From: Jejuia sp043557195
Lineage (GTDB): Bacteria; Bacteroidota; Bacteroidia; Flavobacteriales; Flavobacteriaceae
NCBI GenBank assembly: GCA_043557195.1
Contig: CP121314.1
Coordinates: forward strand, 930,001 to 994,000
Direction: 5' to 3'
DNA length: 64,000 nucleotides
The position numbers were made by a program, and so were the translations under genes. Below are positions 6,297-15,920 of the stretch, in pieces. Each line of letters starts with the position of its first letter. The first letter of the stretch is position 1. Under the pieces are notes generated by a model, which ran no database searches, was not told the DNA's origin, and saw only the letters and a program-made list of their open reading frames with translations.

Positions 6297-7262
6297 TTGA
6301 ATAGTAAAGCAGGAATTATAGCTGCGGCGAAACAAACCATAGAGATAGAAGCAAATGCTATCTCACATTTGTCTACTTTAATTGATGAGGACTTTGCTGA
6401 TGCTGTAGACCTTATTTTTAATTCTAAGGGTCGTGTGGTTATTACAGGTATTGGCAAAAGTGCTATAATAGCTAGTAAAATTGTAGCAACTTTAAACTCC
6501 ACCGGGACACCTGCAATTTTTATGCACGCTGCCGATGCCATTCACGGCGATTTAGGTTTGATTCTTAAAGACGATGTTGTGATATGCATCTCTAAAAGTG
6601 GAAACACACCAGAGATAAAAGTATTAGTTCCGTTAATAAAAAGGGCTAAAAATAAAATGATTGCTATTACAGGAAACAATACTTCCTTTTTAGGTCAGCA
6701 AGCAGATTTTGTTTTGAATACTTATGTTGAAAAAGAAGCTTGTCCAAATAATCTAGCCCCAACCACTAGCACAACCGCACAATTGGTGATGGGTGATGCG
6801 CTTGCCATTTGTTTATTAGATAAACGCGGATTCTCTAGTAACGATTTTGCAAAGTACCATCCAGGTGGCTCTTTAGGAAAGAAATTATATTTAAGAGTAA
6901 ATGATATTTCGTCAGTAAACCAAAAACCCCAAGTTGATACCAATGCGAGCATAAAAGATGTTATTGTTGAAATTTCAGAAAAATTATTAGGTGTGACTGC
7001 AGTAGTTGAAAACGATAGTATTGTTGGTGTAATTACTGATGGTGATTTACGAAGAATGTTGAGTAAAACCGATAATTTTACGGCATTAACCGCTAAGGAT
7101 ATTATGAGTGAAAATCCTAAACGTATTTCTTCTGAAGCTATGGCAATTGACGCAAAAGAGCTTATGGAAGCAAATGGGATAACACAACTTTTGGTTGAAG
7201 ACAACGGTAAATACGCCGGCGTTATACATTTACACGATTTAGTAAAAGAAGGTATTATATAA
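6297..7262 (+). CDS. kdsD: D-arabinose 5-phosphate isomerase (KpsF/GutQ family)
   Basis: 321 residues, the family's usual length (E. coli KdsD 328). It interconverts ribulose 5-phosphate and arabinose 5-phosphate, the first step to CMP-Kdo for lipid A core. Residues about 35-175 form a SIS sugar-isomerase domain, with VVITGIGKSAIIASKI and CISKSGNTPEI; residues about 200-321 form two CBS domains. The start is a TTG (MNSKAGIIAAAKQTI), which fits the family N-terminus. The stop overlaps the ATG of tatC by one base, so the two genes are probably co-transcribed and translationally coupled. Confidence 0.95.
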   Translation: MNSKAGIIAAAKQTIEIEANAISHLSTLIDEDFADAVDLIFNSKGRVVITGIGKSAIIASKIVATLNSTGTPAIFMHAADAIHGDLGLILKDDVVICISKSGNTPEIKVLVPLIKRAKNKMIAITGNNTSFLGQQADFVLNTYVEKEACPNNLAPTTSTTAQLVMGDALAICLLDKRGFSSNDFAKYHPGGSLGKKLYLRVNDISSVNQKPQVDTNASIKDVIVEISEKLLGVTAVVENDSIVGVITDGDLRRMLSKTDNFTALTAKDIMSENPKRISSEAMAIDAKELMEANGITQLLVEDNGKYAGVIHLHDLVKEGII

Positions 7263-8086
7263 TGGCAAAGAAAGATGTAAACGAGATGTCTTTTCTAGAC
7301 CATCTAGAAGAATTACGCTGGCATTTAATTAGGATTGTTATAGCTATTGTAGTTGTTGGTACAATTGCATTTTTATCAAGTAGATTTATTTTTGATGAAA
7401 TTATATTTGCGCCGCTAGAAATGACATTTCCCACCTACGATTTCTTATGTAGATGCGCCAATTTTATAAACGTAGACACCACCTTTTGTGGCGATAAAAT
7501 TCCGTTAATATTACAAAACAGAACCATGGCAGGACAATTTTCTGCCGATATTTGGACAGCCATTCTTGGAGGCTTCATCATTTCGTTTCCTTATGTAATT
7601 TTTGAGTTGTGGAAATTTATAAGCCCTGCAATGCATGCTAAAGAGCGCAAGCATTCTCGTGGGTTTATCATTATATCCTCATTTTTGTTTTTCTTAGGTG
7701 TATTATTTGGGTATTATATTATTTGTCCGCTTTCTATAAACTTTTTAGCCAATTATAGTATTTCTACAAAGGTAGATAATCAAATAGATATCAGCTCCTA
7801 CATTGGTTTGGTTAGAGCGTCCGTTTTAGCTTCAGGCTTAATTTTCGAATTACCAATCATTATTTATTTTTTAACCAAAGTAGGCTTGGTAACGCCAGAG
7901 TTCCTAAAAAAATACCGAAAGTACGCCTTAGTTATCGTACTAATACTTTCAGCCATCATCACACCACCAGATATAGCAAGTCAAATCATAGTAGCCATTC
8001 CTATTCTTGTGCTATATCAGGTAAGTATTTACATCTCTAAACTGGTTATAAAAGGTCAACGTAAAAAAGCAAAAGCCCATGTCTAA
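7262..8086 (+). CDS. tatC: Sec-independent protein translocase subunit TatC
   Basis: 274 residues with about six membrane helices. The N-terminus has the conserved FLDHLEELRWHLIR; later blocks include FWKFISPAMHAKERKHSRG-like sequence (ELWKFISPAMHAKERKH) and the periplasmic loop typical of TatC. TatC recognises twin-arginine signals and forms the Tat pore with TatA in the inner membrane. No tatA is in the window. It overlaps kdsD by 1 bp and the next gene by 8 bp, giving a three-gene operon. A longer first periplasmic loop with several cysteines (FLCRCANF, TFCGDK) sets this form apart from the E. coli protein. Confidence 0.96.
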   Translation: MAKKDVNEMSFLDHLEELRWHLIRIVIAIVVVGTIAFLSSRFIFDEIIFAPLEMTFPTYDFLCRCANFINVDTTFCGDKIPLILQNRTMAGQFSADIWTAILGGFIISFPYVIFELWKFISPAMHAKERKHSRGFIIISSFLFFLGVLFGYYIICPLSINFLANYSISTKVDNQIDISSYIGLVRASVLASGLIFELPIIIYFLTKVGLVTPEFLKKYRKYALVIVLILSAIITPPDIASQIIVAIPILVLYQVSIYISKLVIKGQRKKAKAHV

Positions 8087-8423
8087 TCCTGTTGAAGAAT
8101 TTAACGCATATCGTTCTAAAATGAACGACAAAATTTTATCAGACAACAATAAAGTCATCAAACGTATTTTTAATCTAGACACCAATGCCTATGCCGAAGG
8201 TGCCTTAGACGTAAAGACAAAAGAGCTCTTAGGATTAGTCGCCTCTGCAGTGCTACGTTGCGACGATTGCGTAAAATACCACCTAGAAACTAGTCACAAA
8301 ATAGGTTTGAAAAAAGAAGAAGTTGTAGAAGCTTTAAGTATCGCTACTTTGGTAGGCGGCACTATCGTAATTCCACATTTACGTCGCGCATACGAATTTT
8401 GGGATGCCTTAGAAAATCAGTAA
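8079..8423 (+). CDS. Carboxymuconolactone decarboxylase / AhpD-like family protein
   Basis: 114 residues. The CMD-family core LRCDDCVKYHLETSHKIGLKK carries the CxxC and downstream His of AhpD-type disulfide reductases, followed by EEVVEALSIATLVGG. This suggests a small cytosolic thiol oxidoreductase, though its substrate is unknown; most family members are homo-oligomers. The start overlaps the end of tatC by 8 bp, so it belongs to the kdsD-tatC operon. Not enough is visible to call it AhpD, and no peroxiredoxin lies nearby. Confidence 0.88.
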   Translation: MSNPVEEFNAYRSKMNDKILSDNNKVIKRIFNLDTNAYAEGALDVKTKELLGLVASAVLRCDDCVKYHLETSHKIGLKKEEVVEALSIATLVGGTIVIPHLRRAYEFWDALENQ

Positions 8424-8431
8424 AACTATTT

Positions 8432-8514
8432 GGGCGCTACCACAAGGGTCGGGCTTTCACTACTCAATCCCTCCTGCGTCGGGGATTTCAAATATGCCGT
8501 TCAATCCCTAGCGC
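8432..8514 (-). repeat. Dispersed structured repeat, copy B
   Basis: On the minus strand it reads GCGCTAGGGATTG at the start, GAAAGCCCGACCCTTGTGG near the end and TAGCGCCC at the end. The outer arms are GCGCTA and TAGCGC, where copy C has GCGTTA and TAACGC: a paired change on both arms. The variable middle holds its own stem AATCCC/GGGATT. It lies between the CMD gene and lptB. The remaining 143 bp up to lptB contain no ORF or other feature that could be supported. Confidence 0.75.
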
Positions 8515-8657
8515 ATCTTTTTGCCAAAGTATCACTTTATTCAAATGTTAGTTCTTATCAGCAAAAGTAAGTCTTCATAAACAACAAAAACCGTTAACGA
8601 AACGTTATACATCGCATACAATTTCCACAATTAATTAAAATTCCCGTAATTGCACCC

Positions 8658-9398
8658 ATGATTCTAAGAGCCGAAAATTTAATGAAGTCCTACAGCGGGC
8701 GAAAAGTGGTAAAAGACGTTTCTCTTGAAGTTAATCAAGGAGAAATTGTTGGTCTTTTAGGGCCCAACGGTGCTGGTAAAACCACGTCATTTTATATGAT
8801 TGTGGGATTAATAAAACCAAACGGTGGTCATATCTATTTAGATAATACCGAAATCACAAAATACCCTATGTACAAACGTGCACAAAACGGTATTGGGTAT
8901 TTGGCTCAAGAAGCTTCAGTATTCAGAAAATTAAGTATTGAAGATAATATTTTAAGCGTACTACAGCTTACAAAGTTGAGTAAAAAAGAGCAACGCATGA
9001 AAATGGAATCGCTAATTGAAGAATTCGGTTTAGGACATATTCGTAAAAATAGAGGTGATTTACTCTCAGGTGGTGAGCGTCGTCGAACAGAAATTGCCCG
9101 TGCCTTAGCAACCGATCCAAACTTTATTCTTCTCGATGAACCATTTGCAGGTGTAGACCCTGTAGCTGTAGAAGACATTCAGCGCATTGTAGCACAACTT
9201 ACAAAGAAGAATATCGGTATCTTAATAACCGACCATAACGTACAAGAAACCCTTGCCATAACCGACAGAACCTATCTAATGTTTGAAGGTAGTATTCTTA
9301 AAGCTGGAGAACCAGAAGAATTGGCAAATGACGCCATGGTAAGAAAAGTGTACTTAGGTCAGAATTTCGAGTTACGTAAGAAGAAGATTCGGGATTAA
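8658..9398 (+). CDS. lptB: LPS export ABC transporter ATP-binding protein LptB
   Basis: 246 residues. Walker A GLLGPNGAGKTTSF (about 32-45), Q-loop region GYLAQEASVFRKL, signature LSGGERRRTEIARAL (about 138-152), Walker B FILLDEPFAGVDPVA (about 157-171) and switch His in ITDHNV. The sequence IGYLAQEASVFRKLSIEDNI is typical of LptB rather than of amino-acid importers. It drives LPS extraction from the inner membrane with LptFG, which are not in the window. The gene converges on the DUF808 gene and their stop codons overlap by 4 bp, so transcripts probably run into each other. Confidence 0.95.
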   Translation: MILRAENLMKSYSGRKVVKDVSLEVNQGEIVGLLGPNGAGKTTSFYMIVGLIKPNGGHIYLDNTEITKYPMYKRAQNGIGYLAQEASVFRKLSIEDNILSVLQLTKLSKKEQRMKMESLIEEFGLGHIRKNRGDLLSGGERRRTEIARALATDPNFILLDEPFAGVDPVAVEDIQRIVAQLTKKNIGILITDHNVQETLAITDRTYLMFEGSILKAGEPEELANDAMVRKVYLGQNFELRKKKIRD

Positions 9399-10291
9399 TT
9401 CTCTTTTTTCCCCTTTACAGCTTTCAAAAGAAACTTAAACCCATTAACTAATATCACCGTAAGTATTCCTATTATTAATCCAACGACAAATTCAATCAAG
9501 ATGGATGGTAAGTTTATGTCTTCAACTAAATGATGGATAAATTCTATATGGTGTACAAAAATACCTCCAGCAACTAAAATCAGAGCAATAGTGCCAATTA
9601 CGGCCAAACTTTTAATAACGATAGGTAATGCTCGAATTAAAAAATTCCCAATATGGCTTAATAGCCCTTTTTCTTTACCTAGCTTCACTAATCTGTAACC
9701 AAAATCGTCCATTCTAACAATTAACGCAACAATTCCATAAACGCCCACCGTTGCAATAACACAAACAACAGAAACCACTAAAATTTGGAATAAAATATCA
9801 CGCCCCATTACTGTCCCTAAAGCAATAATTACAATTTCAACAGATAATATAAAATCGGTAAAAATAGCAGACTTAATTTTCTTTTTTTCAGCAACTTTTT
9901 GTTCTTCTTTAGTTAAGACTTTCTCAGTATAAACTCTATGTTCATCAACGTGATTTTTATGAAAAAAATATTCATAAATTTTCTCAGCACCTTCGTATGC
10001 TAAATACAAGCCACCGAGCACCAAAGCAATAGTTACTGCAATGGGCACAAAGGCACTTAGAAGAAAAGCAATAGGCAGAATGATTAATTTATTGAGTGCA
10101 GAACCCTTCGTGATTGCCCAAAGCACAGGCAATTCCCTTGAGGCTACAAAACCTGTCGCCTTTTCAGCATTTACAGCCAAATCATCACCTAAAATCCCTG
10201 CCGTTTTTTTTGTAGAAATTTTACTCATGGCAACTACATCGTCCATAAGTACAGCAATATCATCTAATAGCGCAAAAAATCCTGAAGCCAT
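9395..10291 (-). CDS. DUF808 family membrane protein (YedI-like)
   Basis: 298 residues from the ATG at 10291. The N-terminus ASGFFALLDDIAVLMDDV and the KTAGILGDDLAVNAEKATGF block are hallmarks of DUF808 (E. coli YedI). About seven hydrophobic segments follow, between 60 and 290. The molecular function is not established. A longer ORF starting at 10342 is possible, but AAAGAGGA lies just before the 10291 ATG and the longer version would run into pssA. It follows pssA by 13 bp and is probably co-transcribed with it. Confidence 0.9.
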   Translation of the reverse strand: MASGFFALLDDIAVLMDDVVAMSKISTKKTAGILGDDLAVNAEKATGFVASRELPVLWAITKGSALNKLIILPIAFLLSAFVPIAVTIALVLGGLYLAYEGAEKIYEYFFHKNHVDEHRVYTEKVLTKEEQKVAEKKKIKSAIFTDFILSVEIVIIALGTVMGRDILFQILVVSVVCVIATVGVYGIVALIVRMDDFGYRLVKLGKEKGLLSHIGNFLIRALPIVIKSLAVIGTIALILVAGGIFVHHIEFIHHLVEDINLPSILIEFVVGLIIGILTVILVNGFKFLLKAVKGKKEN

Positions 10292-10304
10292 AGTCCTCTT
10301 TAAA

Positions 10305-11030
10305 TTATTTTGAAGTAGCGTTATCCAGCATAGACATGCCAATGTAAAGTAATATTATAACCGGTATTGCTGCAAAATGTAATACGATAAGCAATACTAG
10401 GCACAAAATTATGAAGATGTAACGTGTAGCATTTGATTTAAAACTATAATCTTTAAACTTCAGTGCAAACAGTTTTATATTGGAAGTCAAAATCCAACAA
10501 CTAAATATTGTTAACCCTATTAAAAACCATTTATTTAAAATGATTTTGTTAATAACATCACTATTCTGAAATTCTAAAATTAAAGGCAGAGAAATAATTA
10601 AAAGCGTATTTGCTGGTGTTGGTAAACCTTTAAAAAAGCTTTGTTGCTCAGTATCTATATTGAATTTGGCTAGTCTGTATGCTGATGCTAAGGTGATTGA
10701 TAGACCTAATAAAGGCAACAAAGGCATTCCAAAACCTTCAGATAAATCTACCTCTCCCCAATCTGATTCAACAATCTCTAAGAGTTTAAACATTATTATC
10801 CCTGGCACCAATCCGCTTGTCACAACATCAGCCAAAGAGTCTAATTGTAAGCCCAATTCACTTTGCACATTTAGTTTTCTTGCAGCAAAACCATCAAAAA
10901 AATCAAAGAATATGCCTAAGAATACGAACAAAGCTGCTGCAGTAAAATTATCATTCACAGCAAAAATAACTGCAATACTTCCGCAGAATAAATTTAAAAG
11001 CGTGAGTGCATTGGGTATGTATTGCTTCAT
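10305..11030 (-). CDS. pssA: CDP-diacylglycerol-serine O-phosphatidyltransferase
   Basis: 241 residues from the ATG at 11030 (MKQYIPNALTLLNLFCG); an ORF from 11057 adds nine unlikely residues. The CDP-alcohol phosphotransferase motif DG-x2-AR-x8-G-x3-D-x3-D is complete in DGFAARKLNVQSELGLQLD plus SLAD at about 46-68. Around seven membrane helices. It makes phosphatidylserine from CDP-diacylglycerol and serine, the precursor of phosphatidylethanolamine. The length and helix pattern fit the Gram-positive-like, membrane-integral PssA of Bacteroidota. No decarboxylase (psd) is in the window. Confidence 0.92.
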   Translation of the reverse strand: MKQYIPNALTLLNLFCGSIAVIFAVNDNFTAAALFVFLGIFFDFFDGFAARKLNVQSELGLQLDSLADVVTSGLVPGIIMFKLLEIVESDWGEVDLSEGFGMPLLPLLGLSITLASAYRLAKFNIDTEQQSFFKGLPTPANTLLIISLPLILEFQNSDVINKIILNKWFLIGLTIFSCWILTSNIKLFALKFKDYSFKSNATRYIFIILCLVLLIVLHFAAIPVIILLYIGMSMLDNATSK

Positions 11031-11198
11031 AAATAAACGTTTTGGTAAAAATAACAAACAATTTTAGTCTCATGCAAGTATTGTACAATATCTGCTATAA
11101 TTTATAGTTTATAGGTTAACATTTCGTCTAACATATCATTGTAAAATAAAGTGTCACACCATGTTTTCTCTAATATATGTTATGATAGAAAATGTATA

Positions 11199-12296
11199 AT
11201 GTGCATCTTTGTAAAAAAATTGCGATTGAGATATTACATAACCGCATTATTTAGTTTAATTACCTTCTCTCTACTCAGTCAAACCGTTAGAAAATATTCT
11301 AATGAGTTTATGAATATTGGTGTAGATGCAGCCGCTTTGGGCATGAGTAGTGCTGTTACTGCGAATTCAGCTGATGTAAATGCTGGGTATTGGAATCCTG
11401 CTGGTTTGGTACATATAGAGGATAACCAATTAGCATTGATGCATTCCAGCTACTTTGCTAACATTGCCAATTACGATTATGCCGCTTTTGCAATGCCTCT
11501 TGATGATAGAAGCGCGGTTGGTATTTCCCTAATCAGATTTGCTGTTGACGATATTTTAAATACTACACAGTTAATTGATGAACAAGGAAACATAAATTAC
11601 GATAGAATAAGCTTATTCTCAACTGCTGACTATGGTCTCACATTTTCCTATGCTAGAAAATTACCTGTACAAGGTTTGAATTATGGTGTGAATGCTAAAG
11701 TAATCCGAAGAATTATTGGAGATTTTGCATCGTCTTGGGGTTTTGGTTTAGATCTAGGCATCCAGTTTGAAACCCAAAACGATTGGAAATTTGGGGTGAT
11801 GGCAAGAGATATCACAACAACATTTAACGCTTGGGCTATTGATGAAGAGCAGTTTGCTACTATTAGAGATGCTGTGGAAGGGCAAAACCAAGAATTACCA
11901 GAAACCACCGAAATTACAATCCCTAAATTACAAATTGGGATTTCTAAATTAATGACATTCCATTACGATTATAAGCTTTTGGCTTCGGCAAATTTGAATG
12001 TTCGTTTTGAAGAAAACAATGATATCTTTTCCTCATCATTCGCAAGTATAAATCCTGCTTTAGGTTTTGAATTTGGCTATGTAGATATGGTATATTTAAG
12101 AGGTGGTATGGGTAATTTTCAAAATGAACTACAAATTGATAATTCTGAACAGTTAACCTTTCAACCAAGTTTTGGTGTAGGTTTTAAATATAACGGCGTA
12201 CAAATTGATTATGCATTTACCGATATTGGCGACCAAAGTGTGGCGCTTTATTCTAACGTGTTTTCCTTAAAACTTGATTTTAGTATCTTTAGATAA
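11199..12296 (+). CDS. PorV/PorQ-family outer-membrane protein
   Basis: 365 residues with an N-terminal signal peptide (YYITALFSLITFSLLSQT). The mature start has NIGVDAAALGMSSAVTANSADVNAGYWNPAGL, shortened here to its key part AALGMSSA...YWNPAGL, typical of PorV/PorQ-type beta-barrels of the FadL superfamily. PorV and PorQ serve the type IX secretion system; whether this paralogue does so is not shown. A GTG at 11151 gives 16 extra residues before the signal peptide, and TTG at 11220 is a shorter alternative, so the start is uncertain. The stop overlaps the ATG of the next gene (TAATG), giving a two-gene operon. Confidence 0.85.
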   Translation: MCIFVKKLRLRYYITALFSLITFSLLSQTVRKYSNEFMNIGVDAAALGMSSAVTANSADVNAGYWNPAGLVHIEDNQLALMHSSYFANIANYDYAAFAMPLDDRSAVGISLIRFAVDDILNTTQLIDEQGNINYDRISLFSTADYGLTFSYARKLPVQGLNYGVNAKVIRRIIGDFASSWGFGLDLGIQFETQNDWKFGVMARDITTTFNAWAIDEEQFATIRDAVEGQNQELPETTEITIPKLQIGISKLMTFHYDYKLLASANLNVRFEENNDIFSSSFASINPALGFEFGYVDMVYLRGGMGNFQNELQIDNSEQLTFQPSFGVGFKYNGVQIDYAFTDIGDQSVALYSNVFSLKLDFSIFR

Positions 12297-13471
12297 TGCG
12301 ATATCTTCTAATATTATGTGCTCTTTTCTGTGCTTTATCAATATCTGCACAGGAACTTTCTAAAAGTGCAGAAATAAGTGTTCTTACTGTTGGCCCAGGC
12401 AATACATTAAACGACGCATTCGGACACAGTGGCTTTAGAGTGAAAGATGATGCAAAAGGCTATGATTTAGTTTTTAATTATGGTGTGTACGATTTCGAAG
12501 CACCAAATTTTATTTTGAAGTTTGCCCAAGGTAAACTCAATTACTTGATTGGCTTAAATAGATTTGATGATTTTTACAGTGCTTATACTGAGCAAAACAG
12601 AAGTATCAAGGAGCAAACCTTGAATTTGACTTCTGCCGAAAAACAAAAACTCTTTGATTACCTCATTGAAAACTACAAGCCAGAAAATCGAAGATATTTA
12701 TATGATTTTCTTTTTGACAACTGTGCTACAAAAATTAAAGACGTTACTAATATTGCAACTAAAAGTCCCATTGATTTTAATATTCCAGAAAACTATAAGG
12801 AGGCAACTTTTAGAAGCTTAATACATGAGAACTTAAATAGAAATTCATGGGGAAGCCTTGGTATTGATGTAGCTCTGGGGTCAGTTATTGATAGATACGC
12901 TACACCTGAACAACACATGTTTTTACCAAAGAATATTTATACTTTTTTTGAAAACGCCACTACAGAAAATGGAAAAAACTCTTTAATAAAAGGAACTAGA
13001 GTTTTATATGAAGCATCGCCTAAAGATGCAAACTCAACCTTTCTCTTAAGTCCGTTATTTATTTTCGGGATAATAGCATTACTCATTATTTTCATTACTT
13101 ATAAGGATTATAAAAAACAAAAGCGCACAAAAGTTTTAGATATCATTCTGTTTACTGTTACAGGTTTAGCTGGAATTATGATTTTGCTTTTGTGGTTTGC
13201 TACTGACCATCAAACCACTCAGAATAACTATAATTTACTATGGGCAAACCCTTTGAATCTTATTATACTATTTCAGCTTTTTAAAAATAAGATGAGTAAA
13301 TGGTTTAATAAGTATGTAAAGTTTTTGTTGATTCTACTTTGCCTATTGATTTTTCATTGGATAACTCGTGTACAGGTATTTGCAATAGGGCTAATTCCTT
13401 TATTAATTGCACTTTTTATCAGATATATTTATTTGATAAAATATTCAAAACCTACAATTATTGCCCCCTAA
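12296..13471 (+). CDS. DUF4105-domain membrane protein
   Basis: 391 residues. Signal peptide to about residue 19 (MRYLLILCALFCALSISA), then a periplasmic DUF4105 (Lnb-N type) domain at about 22-240 and about five membrane helices at 253-385. The conserved pair AFGHSGFRV (His) and FDNCATKI (Asn-Cys) suggests a papain-like active site with His before Cys, which is inference. The gene is coupled to the PorV-like gene. At its 3' end it overlaps the convergent glycosylphosphotransferase gene by 14 bp. No activity can be assigned with confidence. Confidence 0.85.
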   Translation: MRYLLILCALFCALSISAQELSKSAEISVLTVGPGNTLNDAFGHSGFRVKDDAKGYDLVFNYGVYDFEAPNFILKFAQGKLNYLIGLNRFDDFYSAYTEQNRSIKEQTLNLTSAEKQKLFDYLIENYKPENRRYLYDFLFDNCATKIKDVTNIATKSPIDFNIPENYKEATFRSLIHENLNRNSWGSLGIDVALGSVIDRYATPEQHMFLPKNIYTFFENATTENGKNSLIKGTRVLYEASPKDANSTFLLSPLFIFGIIALLIIFITYKDYKKQKRTKVLDIILFTVTGLAGIMILLLWFATDHQTTQNNYNLLWANPLNLIILFQLFKNKMSKWFNKYVKFLLILLCLLIFHWITRVQVFAIGLIPLLIALFIRYIYLIKYSKPTIIAP

Positions 13472-14849
13472 AGAAAATTACAGTGCTCAACGTTTTTACT
13501 AGAATATTTACATCTAGCACAAAACTTCTATGCTTTATGTAAAATAAATCATATTGCAGTTTTAACAAACTATCATCAACTGACGACCCATATCTTGTTT
13601 TTACCTGTGCCCAACCAGTTAATCCCGGTTTCACTATATGTCTGGTTTCATAAAATGGCAAAATCTGCGATAGTTCTCTAACAAAATAAGGACGTTCTGG
13701 CCTAGGACCAATAAGGCTCATTTCTCCTTTAATAACATTTATGAATTGAGGAATTTCATCTATTCTTGTATTCCGCATAAACTTACCAAAAGGAGTTATT
13801 CTAGTGTCATTTTTTTTAGCCCAAACTGCACCATCTTTTTCAGCATCCGTAATCATAGTTCTATATTTTATGATACTGAACAGGTTTCCGTTTTTACCAA
13901 TCCGTTCTTGCGTATAAAGCAGTGGTCCTTTGTTGGCCATTAAATTACCTAATAATACCAATGGTACGAACAATAATCCTATGATGATGCCAATAGTTGC
14001 AATTACAATATCAAAAAGTCGATGAAAAAATAAATACATCTTATTTTGATTACTTCTACTAAAAGGGAAATACTTATAAAAATCTTTCCCAACAAATTGT
14101 ACAGGTACTCGCTGTGTTAATTCCTCATAGACTTGGGTATATTCCTTAATGGGTAAACCACCTTCTAACAGTGTAATAAGATCAGTGTAAATTTCGGGAG
14201 TAATATTTTCAGAATTATAACTTGCTACTACAACTTCAGAAATATTTTCATCTTTTATGATTTGATAAATTTGTTTTGGATGGTATTCTCTCAACCCCTT
14301 AAACTTAACTTTTTCACTCTTCTCAATTTCACAATTAATGAACCCTACAATTTTATAATTAGGATCTGCGTCGTTAAAGGTTTTTAAAATTGCCGTAATA
14401 TTTGATGTTTCACCTACCAATAATGCCTTCTTATAAAACCTTGGTGAGGTTACAAAATTAATATATACAAAACGCCATATAAGAAGCGCCCCTAATATGG
14501 AGACAAAAAAATAGAGGATTTGCAATCTATTCTCAGGTAAAACTGGCGTTAAAAAGGGGGTTAACAAATAGAATAATACTGTTATAGATGTGGTTAGTAG
14601 AATGTTAACCCATACTTTCTCAAATTTGCTGGAGTTTTGCAAATCATACAATTCAAAAATGGAACCAAAGATTGAAATATACACTACTAGAACAAGTATC
14701 CATGTCCAGTTTTCTTTAGTTATAGAAAAGTAATCAAAATCAAAAATATTACCAACCAAATAAAGTAACAATAGAACTGCAACAACATCAAAAATCCGCA
14801 ACAAGATCTTTCGTTCAGAAATATTAAAATGTATACTTGCTTTTGGCAT
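13458..14849 (-). CDS. Polyprenyl glycosylphosphotransferase (WcaJ/WbaP type), initiating enzyme
   Basis: 463 residues; last gene of the polysaccharide locus. Four or five N-terminal membrane helices (about 15-125), a CoA-binding-like Rossmann domain (about 135-250), another membrane segment (about 270-295) and the catalytic bac_transf domain (about 300-463). Catalytic-domain marks are KYRTMITDAEKDG, RNTRIDEIPQFINVIKGEMS and LIGPRPERP, then KPGLTGWAQV. It transfers a sugar 1-phosphate to undecaprenyl phosphate and so starts each repeat unit. The sugar cannot be told from sequence. It overlaps the convergent DUF4105 gene by 14 bp. Confidence 0.95.
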   Translation of the reverse strand: MPKASIHFNISERKILLRIFDVVAVLLLLYLVGNIFDFDYFSITKENWTWILVLVVYISIFGSIFELYDLQNSSKFEKVWVNILLTTSITVLFYLLTPFLTPVLPENRLQILYFFVSILGALLIWRFVYINFVTSPRFYKKALLVGETSNITAILKTFNDADPNYKIVGFINCEIEKSEKVKFKGLREYHPKQIYQIIKDENISEVVVASYNSENITPEIYTDLITLLEGGLPIKEYTQVYEELTQRVPVQFVGKDFYKYFPFSRSNQNKMYLFFHRLFDIVIATIGIIIGLLFVPLVLLGNLMANKGPLLYTQERIGKNGNLFSIIKYRTMITDAEKDGAVWAKKNDTRITPFGKFMRNTRIDEIPQFINVIKGEMSLIGPRPERPYFVRELSQILPFYETRHIVKPGLTGWAQVKTRYGSSVDDSLLKLQYDLFYIKHRSFVLDVNILVKTLSTVIFFRGQ

Positions 14850-14902
14850 TAATTAGAGAAGCTTAAAGGGTAATCAAAGATAGCAAGTAATTTTATAAAA
14901 TG

Positions 14903-15907
14903 TTAAGAAAGAATGGAAAACCATAGATGCTTAACAACATTCCAATCAAATTGCTCTACTTTTTGTCTTGCTTTGGATGTAATTTGTTGTCGAAAAAAAG
15001 TGTCGTTCTTTAATTTCAAAATTGCAGTTTTAAAAGCCTCCACATTATTTGGCTCTACCAGAATACCATCAACATTGTTTTCTATCAAAAAAGGCAAACC
15101 CCCAACATTTGTAGATACCACTGGTAATCCTAAAGCCATAGCTTCAATAACACTTACAGGCATGTTATCAACAGTTGTCGTATTTATAAAAACATTGAAA
15201 TTTTCTGCTTTTTTGTGCCATTCAGGTTTTGATAACTTTCCCGTAAATTCAACTTCAACGCATAAGTCATTTGCTATTTTTTTTGTTTCAGATAGGCTTC
15301 CGTCATTCTCTGGTCCTACCATGCATAATCTAGCTCTAAAATTATCATCCAATAATGATTTTAAAAGGTGAACCGCTAATTTTGGATTGTATATGTTTGA
15401 AAATGAACGCACCCAAAGTAAGTGAACTTCATCAAAATTTCGTGATTTAAAATTATAGTTTTTTAATTCTATGGAATTGGAAATATGAATTATATTTTTA
15501 AATCCTGCTTCTTGAAAACTCGACATTAAAAACCTTGAAGGTGATACATTAATATGAGCATTTTTGAAAATCTGCTTTGATAGCTGTGGAGATGTTTTTA
15601 ATCGTTCTGTTAACTTGCCACCGTGCAGAATGGGAATATATTTCAGTTTGAAAAAGTAACACAATTTGCTACATAAATACGCATAATAAAAGTTAGTTGT
15701 GCTATAGGTGTCGATTAAAACATAGTCGGTAGACTTCCTATATCTTATAATATGAGACAACATATCCCACATTCTTAGTATTTTGTTTTTTTTATTTGAG
15801 GTAGTAGTTGTACTAAAACCTTCTATCTGCAACAGGTTACTTAACGTATCAATCGTAGTTACGGTTTTATTTGATAATTGATTTCCTATGTAGAGAATGT
15901 TTTTCAA
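14903..15907 (-). CDS. Glycosyltransferase family 4
   Basis: 334 residues, GT-B fold without membrane segments. The C-terminal donor-binding half has the GT4 pattern NMPVSVIEAMALGLPVVST followed by NVGG and NVDGILVEP. The usual Glu-x7-Glu appears as Asp-x7-Glu, a common variant. The N-terminal half carries ILHGGK and SPSRFLMSSF. It probably adds one sugar of the repeat unit at the cytoplasmic face of the inner membrane. The start is TTG at 15907, 13 bp after the preceding gene; donor and acceptor are unknown. Confidence 0.85.
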   Translation of the reverse strand: MKNILYIGNQLSNKTVTTIDTLSNLLQIEGFSTTTTSNKKNKILRMWDMLSHIIRYRKSTDYVLIDTYSTTNFYYAYLCSKLCYFFKLKYIPILHGGKLTERLKTSPQLSKQIFKNAHINVSPSRFLMSSFQEAGFKNIIHISNSIELKNYNFKSRNFDEVHLLWVRSFSNIYNPKLAVHLLKSLLDDNFRARLCMVGPENDGSLSETKKIANDLCVEVEFTGKLSKPEWHKKAENFNVFINTTTVDNMPVSVIEAMALGLPVVSTNVGGLPFLIENNVDGILVEPNNVEAFKTAILKLKNDTFFRQQITSKARQKVEQFDWNVVKHLWFSILS

Positions 15908-15920
15908 ATTTATGAACTAA

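Noticed and set aside
8424..8657. Possible non-coding RNA between the CMD gene and lptB
   Set aside because: The structured part is fully explained by repeat copy B; no separate promoter and terminator pair was found.
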